From Anaerolineales bacterium (GTDB lineage Bacteria; Chloroflexota; Anaerolineae; Anaerolineales; UBA4823): a DNA stretch of 5,119 nucleotides. The translations under genes were made by a program, and so were the position numbers. The number at the start of each line of letters is the position of its first letter. Positions within the stretch are counted from its first letter, which is position 1. Below the pieces are notes generated by a model. It had not been told where the DNA came from and made no database searches. It saw only the letters and a program-made list of their open reading frames with translations. The stretch covers positions 1 to 5,119 of the forward strand of contig JAOAHK010000218.1 in assembly GCA_026415275.1 (NCBI GenBank), in the 5' to 3' direction. Shown one piece after another: positions 1-5,119 of this stretch.

Positions 1-109
1 GGGCAGCGACGTGGACAAAGCCAATTTCGCTCAATGCGCTTGCGGCTGCCCATAAGCCAGGCGAGCGAATGCCATCATCGTTAGTCAGTAATATTTGAAT
101 GTCTTTCAT
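1..109 (-). CDS. surE: 5'/3'-nucleotidase SurE, N-terminal part (cut by window edge)
   Basis: Only the first 36 codons are inside the window; the gene continues past the left edge. The translation begins [20 protein letters not shown] and runs on to a hydrophobic strand FVHVAA. This is the SurE N-terminus: a beta strand followed by the TNDDG motif (residues 9-13), whose two Asp residues (D11, D12) bind the catalytic divalent metal in the family. SurE is a cytoplasmic phosphatase that removes phosphate from nucleoside 5'- or 3'-monophosphates and is linked to stationary-phase survival. The ATG at 107-109 is the only sensible start, because an in-frame stop (TAA on the minus strand, 122-124) lies five codons upstream. 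The ribosome binding site is weak (GAAG directly before the ATG). The gene is divergent from phr. Family assignment is firm despite the short fragment; nothing can be said about the rest of the protein. Confidence 0.94.
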   Translation of the reverse strand, partial: MKDIQILLTNDDGIRSPGLWAAASALSEIGFVHVAA

Positions 110-144
110 CTTCTTTGACTCTTATCGTGTTAATTCACGAGGAG

Positions 145-153
145 ATTCTACCA
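145..153 (-). promoter_or_regulatory. Candidate extended -10 promoter for surE
   Basis: On the minus strand the sequence reads TGGTAGAAT, an extended -10 (TG-n-TAGAAT, five of six matches to TATAAT), about 36 bases upstream of the surE ATG. No good TTGACA box is found 16-18 bases further upstream; that position is occupied by CCCTAA, part of a repeat. This is pattern matching only. Confidence 0.35.
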
Positions 154-167
154 ATAATCTAAACCTT

Positions 168-191
168 TTAGGGTTAAGTCGAATTAGGGTT
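168..191. repeat. Two AACCCTAA direct repeats overlapping the surE -35 position
   Basis: TTAGGGTT occurs at 168-175 and again at 184-191 (AACCCTAA when read toward surE), 16 bases apart. The proximal copy sits where a -35 element of the candidate surE promoter would lie, so the pair could be an activator or repressor site. Two 8-mers in a short AT-rich spacer could also be chance. Confidence 0.35.
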
Positions 192-218
192 CGTTAACAA
201 GTTTGTTCCTGACCATTA

Positions 219-254
219 GAGCTTGGCGGCGCATCTTTCTATACCGCCAAGCTC
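219..254. repeat. Perfect 11-bp inverted repeat in the surE-phr intergenic region
   Basis: GAGCTTGGCGG at 219-229 is exactly complementary to CCGCCAAGCTC at 244-254, with a 14-base loop. No T-run follows on either strand, so it does not look like an intrinsic terminator, and as a divergent spacer this place does not need one. It may be an operator, a structured leader, or the remnant of a small repeat element. The rest of the 110-460 spacer contains no gene that I can recognise. Confidence 0.6.
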
Positions 255-369
255 GGTTTGGTGCGGAACCCATGCAGGAATTCGTAACCTTTACCGGTAC
301 TTAACAAGCGAAGTCCCATAGCATCAGCGCATGCCCTTTGCTGGAAAATCCTCAAACATTACAACGATT

Positions 370-378
370 TGATACAAT
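370..378 (+). promoter_or_regulatory. Candidate extended -10 promoter for phr
   Basis: TGATACAAT at 370-378 is an extended -10 element (TG-n-TACAAT) 82 bases upstream of the phr start. No convincing -35 hexamer is present at the usual distance, as is common for extended -10 promoters. The predicted leader is about 75 bases. Translation would then use GGAG at 447-450, ten bases before the ATG. Confidence 0.4.
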
Positions 379-460
379 TGCCTTATCCCACAGCGAATCG
401 GCCAAGAATTTTGGGTACCCTTAAAGGTGAATGGTATTTTGACAATGGAGTAAGAAATCG

Positions 461-1852
461 ATGACCGCTATCTGGTGGATTCGCCGCGACCTCAGATTGA
501 ACGATAACGCTGCCCTGCAGGCTGCGCTGAAAGAAGGCGAGGTGATCCCGCTTTTCATCCTCGACCCACATCTGCTCTCTCGGTCCGCCCCCAAGCGACA
601 GAACTTCCTTTGCGCCGGTCTGCATGCCCTAGATGAGAGCTTGCGTCAGCGTGGCGCTTACCTAGTCGTGCGGCATGGAGAACCTGTAAAGGTATTGCAC
701 CAATTGCTAGTAGAAAGCGGCGCAAGCGTGATTTATGCCGAAGAGGACTATACTCCCTATGCCCGCCGCCGCGATAGGCACATCGGGGGAGAACTTCCCC
801 TACAACTCATCGCTGGACAAATCGTCCATCATCCAAACAGCATCCGCAAGCCCGATGGCAGTCCGTACACAGTATACACCCCCTACTCCAAAGCCTGGAA
901 GGCAAAACTGAGCGAAATCAAACTCCTTCCCGCCCCGCAGCGCATCCTCACACCAATGAACCTTCAGAGCGAGCCCCTACTACCCTTTCAGCCCAACCCC
1001 TCTTTTCCAGCGGGTGAAGCGGAAGCCTTGTTACGTTTAGAGAATTTCACCCAACCGGCGAACTTCCCTCATAGCAACGCTTCCAGTGGAATCTATGCCT
1101 ATGGAGAGCTGCGCAATCGTATGGATTTAGAGGGCACTTCCCAGCTCTCACCCTATCTGCGCTTGGGTATGCTAGGCATGCGTCAAGCCGCTGCGGCGGC
1201 CTTGGAAGCGATGCGCAATGCCCCTCCGGGCATGAGCAAATCGGCGGAAACCTGGCTGAACGAATTGATCTGGCGCGAGTTTTATATCCAAATCCTTTAT
1301 CACTTCCCCTATGTGAGCAGAGGAGCATTCAACCGCAGTCTCGCCAACATTCCCTGGCAAAACGATGAAACTGCATTCCAAAGCTGGAAAGATGGGATGA
1401 CGGGAATGCCTATTGTGGACGCCGCCATGCGCCAACTAAAAGAAACGGGTTGGATGCACAACCGCGCTCGCATGATTGTGGCATCGTATTTGGTCAAGGA
1501 CATGTTGATTGATTGGCGCTGGGGAGAGGCGTGGTTTATGGCAAACTTAGTGGATGGCGATCCAGCCGCAAACAACGGCGGCTGGCAATGGACGGCTGGC
1601 ACCGGCACCGACGCCGCGCCTTATTTTCGAATCTTCAACCCGGTTCTACAAAGCCGCAAATTCGATCCGCAGGGAAACTACATCCGCCGCTGGGTGCCGG
1701 AACTACGCGCCTTGGATGCCGAAACTATTCACGCTCCTTGGCTCAAGGGAGTCAGCGTCCCCGGCTATCCCTCCCAACCGATCGTCTTGCCCGACAAAGC
1801 CCGCACGCTCGCCGCTTACGCCTCAGGGCGAGCTAGCGCTCAGGGAAGCTGA
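461..1852 (+). CDS. phr: Deoxyribodipyrimidine photolyase (class I CPD photolyase)
   Basis: This 463-residue flavoprotein would use blue light to split cyclobutane pyrimidine dimers; the length is normal for the family. The N-terminal Rossmann-like antenna domain opens with [16 protein letters not shown] (residues 4-19). The C-terminal FAD-binding domain carries [11 protein letters not shown] (265-275), GWMHNRARM (330-338), and NNGGWQW (371-377) followed by [13 protein letters not shown] (382-394). By alignment from memory with the E. coli enzyme, E268 and W271 match dimer-contacting E274 and W277, N371 matches flavin-contacting N378, M338 matches M345, and the photoreduction chain is intact as W352, W375 and W299 (E. 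coli W359, W382, W306). These residues favour a repair enzyme over a cryptochrome. The antenna pigment (MTHF or 8-HDF) cannot be read safely; the [12 protein letters not shown] stretch (94-105) looks more like 8-HDF-type enzymes. The ATG fits the family N-terminus, and an upstream in-frame ATG (431) is stopped after three codons. The 3' end overlaps the convergent gene by 30 bases. Confidence 0.97.
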   Translation: MTAIWWIRRDLRLNDNAALQAALKEGEVIPLFILDPHLLSRSAPKRQNFLCAGLHALDESLRQRGAYLVVRHGEPVKVLHQLLVESGASVIYAEEDYTPYARRRDRHIGGELPLQLIAGQIVHHPNSIRKPDGSPYTVYTPYSKAWKAKLSEIKLLPAPQRILTPMNLQSEPLLPFQPNPSFPAGEAEALLRLENFTQPANFPHSNASSGIYAYGELRNRMDLEGTSQLSPYLRLGMLGMRQAAAAALEAMRNAPPGMSKSAETWLNELIWREFYIQILYHFPYVSRGAFNRSLANIPWQNDETAFQSWKDGMTGMPIVDAAMRQLKETGWMHNRARMIVASYLVKDMLIDWRWGEAWFMANLVDGDPAANNGGWQWTAGTGTDAAPYFRIFNPVLQSRKFDPQGNYIRRWVPELRALDAETIHAPWLKGVSVPGYPSQPIVLPDKARTLAAYASGRASAQGS

Positions 1853-2488
1853 AAAATCACTCAAACTGCGCGCTAGCACATCGAGGTCCGATTGGGCAGC
1901 ATAGGTATCCTTTTCCAAACCACTGATGGCTAACGTTAGCCTGGCTTCCATTTCGCTCAACGCAGTGCGTTGGGCGGGGGTTGCCATGGTCTGGAGCGCT
2001 TTGAGGATGGTCTGGGCATTTTGCATGGCGGTGCCGGCGAGTTCTTTCTTGTCTTCATAAAGATAAATGCGGGCTGAGGCGATTTCCATCTGCAGATTGA
2101 GCAAGTTGTTTTGGAACTCAGCGCGTTTCAGCCGCTCGAGGGCATCCTGATACAATTTTTCCATTTGGGCTTTGGCGGCAAGCTCACTTTCCAATTCTTC
2201 AATGCGGGCTTGAGCGGTGTTTAAGTCGGCTGCCTTGGCAGCAGCCTCGCGGCGCATGGGCATATAAAACAGCAATAAGGCGGCAACAAAGCCAATCCCG
2301 ATCAGGATCAGGATACCCAACGTCCACCGCACCAACTGGCGCAGAAATCGGCGGAAACGGCTTTCTTCTTTGGCAACCGCTGAGGTTGGAACAGGGACGA
2401 TAGATTCCTCAACAGCAGGGGGCTCCTTGGTTATTTCAGACACCTCCGCCGGGTGCTCCTTTTCGTTTTCTGGATCGTTGGTGTTCAT
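1823..2488 (-). CDS. Single-pass membrane protein with periplasm-side coiled coil, function unknown
   Basis: I do not recognise this 221-residue protein as a named family. It has three visible parts. Residues 1-43 are acidic and rich in Pro and Glu, likely disordered. A basic patch ([11 protein letters not shown], 44-54) precedes one strongly hydrophobic segment (about 55-76), which by the positive-inside rule predicts N-in, C-out. Residues 80-210 are Ala-, Glu-, Leu- and Gln-rich and almost free of Pro and Gly, with heptad-like spacing at about 84-135 (for example [20 protein letters not shown]), so a long coiled coil or helical bundle outside the membrane is likely. The start has a good AGGAGAG ribosome site seven bases upstream and lies 14 bases after the preceding gene's stop, so it is the last gene of the rhomboid-proteinase operon. 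Its final codons overlap the end of phr on the other strand. It could be a scaffold, adaptor or substrate of the neighbouring proteases; that is inference from position. Confidence 0.85.
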   Translation of the reverse strand: MNTNDPENEKEHPAEVSEITKEPPAVEESIVPVPTSAVAKEESRFRRFLRQLVRWTLGILILIGIGFVAALLLFYMPMRREAAAKAADLNTAQARIEELESELAAKAQMEKLYQDALERLKRAEFQNNLLNLQMEIASARIYLYEDKKELAGTAMQNAQTILKALQTMATPAQRTALSEMEARLTLAISGLEKDTYAAQSDLDVLARSLSDFSASLSASSP

Positions 2489-2502
2489 TCTTACTCTCCT
2501 TT

Positions 2503-3342
2503 TTATTCGCGGTCTTTTGCCCGCGGGCGAGGTAGGGGATATGGAACAGGGATATACTCCACCGTGGGACGTCCCATGCCGGCTTGAGGATACATGTTCA
2601 TCAATTGATAGACTTCTTGGGGCATCTCGGTGGAGATGGGCAACCCCAAACCGCGCGCTTCCTCCACCGTGATGGGATAATCATGTGTCCACCGCCCGCT
2701 GGAGAGAATTTCGGCAAGCGCCTCGGCTTGTTCGGGCGTGGTGTGGCTCATCAGGATTTCGCGCAGCGTATCCCTAACCTGACGCATCGCTTTGCGAGCA
2801 ACATCAGCTAAGATCAACGTTTCATCATTGACTTTATCAATAGGCTTTTGTTCCAAAACCGACAAAATCGAAGCTGCCGGCTGCTGCCCAATTTGGGGAT
2901 CAACCGGACCCAGCACGGCGTTTTCGTCCATCACGATTTCATCAGCAGCGAGGGCAATCATCGTGCCGCCTGACATGGCATAGTGGGGAACAAAGACAGT
3001 CACCTTGGCGGGGTGACGACATAGGGCTTTGGCGATTTGCTCGGCAGCAAGCACCAGCCCGCCGGGTGTGTGCAGGATAATATCAATAGGAACATTGGGA
3101 TCCGTCAACTTGATTGCCCGCAGAACCTCTTCAGAGTCGTTGATGTCAATGTAACGAGCGAGGGGAAAACCAAGGAAAGAAAGACGTTCTTGACGGTGGA
3201 TCAGAGCAATTGCGCGGGAATTACGCTTGACCTCCAACTGACGCAACATCCGCGCCCGACTGGCTTCCAGCATCCGCTGGCGGATCACCGGCTGCAGAGA
3301 GGAGATGACCAAGAACAAAAAAAAGAGAATTGTAAAGTCCAT
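2503..3342 (-). CDS. SDH_sah-family (ClpP/crotonase-fold) membrane-anchored serine proteinase
   Basis: The 279-residue product has a hydrophobic N-terminal anchor (about residues 3-20) and then a ClpP/SppA-like domain. Visible motifs are the oxyanion-type HTPGG (91-95), the nucleophile motif AMSGGTMIALAADEIVM (122-138) with Ser124 as the likely catalytic serine, and LGPVDPQIGQ (144-153). This order is typical of the serine dehydrogenase proteinase family (Pfam SDH_sah), relatives of SppA that are thought to use a Ser-Lys dyad; K184 in ARKAM or K166/K170 are candidates for the base but I cannot decide. The C-terminus is Pro-rich (265-274). The family name comes from an old report of serine dehydratase cleavage, and true substrates are mostly unknown. 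The ATG is supported by a strong GAGGTGA ribosome site just upstream. It lies 21 bases after the rhomboid stop and 14 bases before the next gene, so the three are probably cotranscribed. A T8 run (minus strand, 3317-3324) falls in the anchor codons. Confidence 0.92.
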   Translation of the reverse strand: MDFTILFFLFLVISSLQPVIRQRMLEASRARMLRQLEVKRNSRAIALIHRQERLSFLGFPLARYIDINDSEEVLRAIKLTDPNVPIDIILHTPGGLVLAAEQIAKALCRHPAKVTVFVPHYAMSGGTMIALAADEIVMDENAVLGPVDPQIGQQPAASILSVLEQKPIDKVNDETLILADVARKAMRQVRDTLREILMSHTTPEQAEALAEILSSGRWTHDYPITVEEARGLGLPISTEMPQEVYQLMNMYPQAGMGRPTVEYIPVPYPLPRPRAKDRE

Positions 3343-3363
3343 ATCTCACCTCAAAGGATGGGA

Positions 3364-4089
3364 TTACCAAGGGAAGTATTCATCTGGATAGACGCGGACG
3401 TAGGGTTGCGGTCGACGCGGGGTAAAGAGCTTCACGGTCAGGAAGCCAAAGATGAAGCCCCCGATATGGGCAAACCAAGCAATGCCACCCATGCTCATCT
3501 GGGCTGGGGAGAGTAAGCTAGCAACTCCCGAAAAAAATTGGGTAACGAACCACAAACCCAAGAAGAAAAAGGCACTAATCTCGATGAAATAAGGGATGAA
3601 GAACAGCGGAATCAGGGTAATCACTCTAGCGTTGGGGAAGAGCAAGAAGTAAGCGCCCATGATGGCTGCAATGGCACCGCTAGCGCCAATGGCTGGCACT
3701 TGGCTGGTCGGGTCAACGAACGCCTGCGTAAAGGCAGCGGCTAAACCGCCCAGAATGTAGAAAACCAAATAGCGGAAGGATCCCATGCGGTCTTCAACGT
3801 TGTCACCAAAGATGAACAAGATCCACATATTGCTCAGAAAATGCACCCAGCCACCGTGCAGAAACATGTGCGTGAATAACGAAATGACCGCCAAGGGAGA
3901 AAAAAGAAAGCGCCATGGTTCAAAAAGCGGCAAGCGCGCTGGCACCATACCAAAAACGTAGATTAGCTGTTCAAGCAGACGGTCAGGCATGCTGACTTCA
4001 AACAGAAACACCGCCGTATTAATGCCGATGATGGCATAATTTACGATCGGGAATGAGCGAGAATGAATCGTATCGCGAATGGGAAGCAT
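3364..4089 (-). CDS. Rhomboid-family intramembrane serine protease
   Basis: This 241-residue, multi-pass membrane protein would cleave other membrane proteins within or near their transmembrane helices. The catalytic set is complete: GASG (135-138) with nucleophile Ser137, and AHIGG (207-211) with His208, forming the Ser-His dyad. His83 and Asn87 in HGGWVHFLSNMW (78-89) have the same four-residue spacing as oxyanion-stabilising H150 and N154 of E. coli GlpG. IFGDNVEDRMG (93-103) is a familiar segment of one bacterial rhomboid subgroup. Hydrophobic stretches at about 14-32, 61-78, 83-95, 106-124, 134-151, 157-188 and 203-222 suggest six or seven helices. The tail (223-241, ending YPDEYFPW) is Pro- and Tyr-rich and probably cytoplasmic. 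The ATG has an AGAGG ribosome site six bases upstream and a TATAAT box about 65 bases upstream. It is the first gene of the operon. Confidence 0.95.
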   Translation of the reverse strand: MLPIRDTIHSRSFPIVNYAIIGINTAVFLFEVSMPDRLLEQLIYVFGMVPARLPLFEPWRFLFSPLAVISLFTHMFLHGGWVHFLSNMWILFIFGDNVEDRMGSFRYLVFYILGGLAAAFTQAFVDPTSQVPAIGASGAIAAIMGAYFLLFPNARVITLIPLFFIPYFIEISAFFFLGLWFVTQFFSGVASLLSPAQMSMGGIAWFAHIGGFIFGFLTVKLFTPRRPQPYVRVYPDEYFPW

Positions 4090-4123
4090 AAGCGACCTCT
4101 GGTAACAAATTGAACCATCCAGG

Positions 4124-4143
4124 CTATCCTAGCGACGGGATAG
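4124..4143 (-). promoter_or_regulatory. Short hairpin in the rhomboid-operon leader
   Basis: CTATCC at 4124-4129 pairs with GGATAG at 4138-4143 around an eight-base loop. It lies just downstream of the predicted transcription start for the rhomboid operon, so it would be at the 5' end of the leader RNA or serve as an operator. A six-base stem is weak evidence. Confidence 0.3.
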
Positions 4144-4253
4144 GTTTATTGGAATTATACTTTACCTAAGGTGATTCGATTTGGAGAATCCTCGGTCGAG
4201 TTACTCATCCAGCGAACCAAGAAAAGCTACGGCGCAGGACAGATAGGTTTATT
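4139..4253. repeat. 12-bp direct repeat GATAGGTTTATT (two copies)
   Basis: GATAGGTTTATT occurs at 4139-4150, just downstream of the rhomboid -10 box, and again at 4242-4253, overlapping the terminal codon of the vapC relic. The copies are 103 bases apart. The segment between them has no terminal inverted repeats that I can see. It may mark a past duplication or rearrangement, or a pair of binding sites. Confidence 0.5.
4154..4159 (-). promoter_or_regulatory. Candidate -10 box for the rhomboid-proteinase operon
   Basis: The minus strand reads TATAAT (a perfect -10) here, giving a leader of roughly 55-60 bases to the rhomboid ATG. The -35 region (about 4176-4183) is poor, reading CAAATC or AAATCG depending on spacing, and it lies in a small GATTC...GAATC inverted repeat (4173-4177 / 4186-4190), which may bind a regulator. 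The core AGTATAATTCC is identical to the promoter core near 5066-5075 on the other strand, which supports both being real. Confidence 0.5.
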
Positions 4254-4648
4254 AGGGGTGGCAGCGAAATCCTTGTTAGGCAAAATGGCGGTCAAAAGCA
4301 AAGATGTCTTTAAGTTAACGCAGGCGTATGACCTCAAAGCTTGCGCAATCGACCAAACTCAAATCGCGTTCGTTATTCATCATCAGCACCCTAAATTCCA
4401 CATCATGGGTTATCTTTGATCCAATACAAATGGAATACAGGCAACAGAATATTGATAAAGTCTCGCAAGGCATACAAACAAAGGCAACGCTAAATGAGCG
4501 TAACGGTTTCTAAGATCACATTATTTGGGCTCAAGAATTTATCCGAAAGATCGAGACAGGCAAGAAAGAAAGCCTTAGCTTGTTGATAATTGGCATCATC
4601 CCCATCCATTAGAGGATACAGAGCAGAGGTATCTACAAAGCAGTTCAC
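4252..4648 (-). pseudogene. vapC: vapC relic: PIN-domain toxin with three stops and one frameshift
   Basis: Read on the minus strand from GTG at 4646-4648, the frame gives VNCFVDTSALYPLMDGDDAN and continues through FLSPNNVILETVTLI to a TAG at codon 53 (4490-4492), then resumes with LYALRDFINILLPVFHLYWI. One extra base near 4414 shifts the frame, after which HDVEFRVLMMNNERDLSLVD, CASFEVIRLR, a TAA (4315-4317), LKDIFAFDRHFA, a TAA (4276-4278) and QGFRCHP follow, to a terminal TAA at 4252-4254. After correcting the frameshift the length is 131 codons, normal for VapC. The order FVDTS, LET, LVDCxSF, FAFDRHF is that of the PIN-domain RNase toxins, and the four acidic metal ligands are readable as D6, E47, D100 and D119. 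Such toxins cleave RNA and are neutralised by VapB. With four separate lesions this copy cannot make an active toxin unless the sequence is wrong. Base composition is more AT-rich than the genes to the left. Confidence 0.88.
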
Positions 4649-4898
4649 GATCGAAGAGTTTCAGCAAAGTATTGGTCATGTTTTTCAGAGGTATTCGATT
4701 TCAGGGGCGATACTTTCCGAGAATCCTAATGATTTTTCGGCGGTGAAAAAGGGATAGTTACCGTTATCCTTCCATAATCAGATAGTCTGTAGCCCTTCGA
4801 ATCAATTCAAAAACAGGGATATCTTCCTGCAGCGCTCTTTGCCTAAGCGTTTGATATTGCTTCTCATCGAGCTGAATTTGGGTGGGGATTTAACTCAT
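4645..4898 (-). pseudogene. vapB: vapB relic: RHH-type antitoxin with stops and a frameshift
   Basis: Starting at ATG 4896-4898 on the minus strand, the frame reads MS, a TAA (codon 3, 4890-4892), then IPTQIQLDEKQYQTLRQRAL and QEDIPVFELIRRATDYLIMEG, then two stops (4764-4766 and 4758-4760), then LSLFHRRKIIRILGKYR. A one-base deletion or two-base insertion near 4705-4706 shifts to SNTSEKHDQYFAETLRS and a TGA at 4645-4647. The N-terminal strand-helix-helix (TQIQLDEKQYQTLRQRA...ELIRRATDYL) is a ribbon-helix-helix DNA-binding domain, and the GKYR...HDQYFAE tail is typical of VapB partners of PIN toxins, which bind the toxin. The corrected length is about 85 codons, as expected. The TGA overlaps the vapC GTG (GTGA), the classic translationally coupled arrangement. 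Function is lost. Identification is by motif recognition, supported by the adjacent vapC. Confidence 0.82.
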
Positions 4899-4928
4899 TT
4901 TTACCGGGAAAATGTATTTGATGCAGGA

Positions 4929-4966
4929 AAATATCATGATGGCAAACTTAAGTCAGTCAAATATCA
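4929..4966. repeat. AAATATCA direct repeat around an ACTTAAGT palindrome, upstream of vapB relic
   Basis: AAATATCA occurs at 4929-4936 and 4959-4966, exactly 30 bases apart (about three helical turns), with the 8-bp palindrome ACTTAAGT (4946-4953) between them. The position, 30-70 bases upstream of the vapB start, is where a VapBC autoregulatory operator would be. It may be a leftover of that operator. The rest of 4899-5040 shows no gene. Confidence 0.3.
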
Positions 4967-5042
4967 CTAAATAACCCAAGTTGAACTTTAATCCGCTTTG
5001 CCCCTAACTATGAAGGCAACCACGAGGGTTGTTTGAACAAAA

Positions 5043-5072
5043 TTGTGAAAGCATTTTTATCCAGAGTATAAT
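5043..5072 (+). promoter_or_regulatory. Candidate sigma70-type promoter for the right-edge gene
   Basis: TTGTGA at 5043-5048 (four of six matches to TTGACA) is followed by an 18-base spacer and a perfect TATAAT at 5067-5072, about 43 bases upstream of a start codon with a ribosome binding site. CCAG (5061-5064) and CTGG (5077-5080) flank the -10 box symmetrically. This is the best-looking promoter in the window. Confidence 0.6.
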
Positions 5073-5114
5073 TCCGCTGGTTTTTTCTCTATTCCCATAG
5101 GAAAGGATTTGTCT

Positions 5115-5119
5115 ATGCC
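5115..5119 (+). CDS. Start of a gene running off the right edge (only Met-Pro visible)
   Basis: An ATG at 5115-5117 followed by CC is preceded by AAAGGA (5102-5107) at a seven-base spacing, and by a well-formed promoter at 5043-5072. Promoter, ribosome site and ATG in proper order make a real gene start likely. With fewer than two codons nothing can be said about the product. Confidence 0.5.

Noticed and set aside
219..254. The 11-bp inverted repeat as a rho-independent terminator
   Set aside because: Neither side has a T-run and no gene ends nearby, since the flanking genes are divergent.
1047..1608. Minus-strand ORFs of 87-99 codons inside phr
   Set aside because: They are antisense shadows of the strongly conserved FAD domain of photolyase, with no motif of their own.
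1832..1877. GCTAGCGC/GCGCTAGC inverted repeat at the phr 3' end as a bidirectional terminator
   Set aside because: The arms are eight bases with a 30-base loop and no T-tract follows; most of it lies within the coiled-coil gene's coding sequence.
3317..3324. A8/T8 homopolymer at the start of the SDH proteinase gene as a phase-variation tract
   Set aside because: It encodes ordinary anchor residues (Phe-Phe-Leu), eight bases is short for a phase-variable tract, and the frame is intact.
3037..3744. Plus-strand ORFs opposite the SDH proteinase and rhomboid genes
   Set aside because: The minus-strand frames carry complete catalytic motifs; the plus-strand peptides are composition-driven shadows.
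4171..4513. Plus-strand ORFs 4171-4419 (82 codons, GTG start) and 4328-4513
   Set aside because: They lie antisense to the vapC relic, which explains the sequence far better; the encoded peptides show no recognisable motif and lack good ribosome binding sites.
4645..4757. Alternative minus-strand frame giving a peptide with SESIAPEIEYL running toward the vapC frame
   Set aside because: It contains its own stops and matches nothing I know, while the competing frames give the typical VapB tail GKYR...SEKHDQYFAE at the right distance from the RHH domain.
5017..5031. CAACC/GGTTG hairpin as a terminator
   Set aside because: The stem is only five base pairs and is followed by just three T residues, too weak for an intrinsic terminator.

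Overview
The window is bacterial DNA of moderate GC content with tight gene packing. It has no rRNA, tRNA, CRISPR array or intact mobile element that I can see. The gene set (surE, a class I CPD photolyase, and a rhomboid / SDH-type serine proteinase / coiled-coil membrane protein cluster, next to a broken vapBC pair) would fit Chloroflexota such as Anaerolineae. That assignment is an impression from gene content only, and no phylogenetic marker is present to confirm it.

Layout. Positions 1-109 hold the N-terminus of surE on the minus strand, running off the left edge. A spacer of about 350 bases (110-460) separates it from the divergent photolyase gene phr (461-1852, plus strand) and carries a plausible extended -10 promoter for each direction, a pair of AACCCTAA repeats and an 11-bp inverted repeat. 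From 4089 down to 1823 there are three tightly spaced minus-strand genes, probably one operon: rhomboid intramembrane protease, then an SDH_sah/ClpP-fold membrane-anchored serine proteinase, then a single-pass membrane protein with a coiled coil. The last gene ends inside the 3' end of phr (30-bp tail-to-tail overlap). A consensus TATAAT lies upstream of the rhomboid gene.

The region 4252-4898 has no long ORF but is not empty. Read on the minus strand it is a decayed vapBC toxin-antitoxin operon: an RHH-type VapB antitoxin relic followed by a PIN-domain VapC relic, with the vapB stop overlapping the vapC GTG start. Both genes carry several stop codons and one frameshift, while all four PIN-domain acidic residues are still readable. 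The last 220 bases (4899-5119) are intergenic, with short repeats upstream of the vapB relic and a promoter plus ribosome binding site leading to a plus-strand gene whose first two codons close the window.

Functional picture. The photolyase repairs UV damage, SurE is a housekeeping nucleotidase, and the three-gene cluster looks like a membrane proteolysis module whose third member is of unknown function. The most overlooked content is the vapBC relic. The most testable functional hypothesis is that the coiled-coil protein is a partner or substrate of the two proteases.
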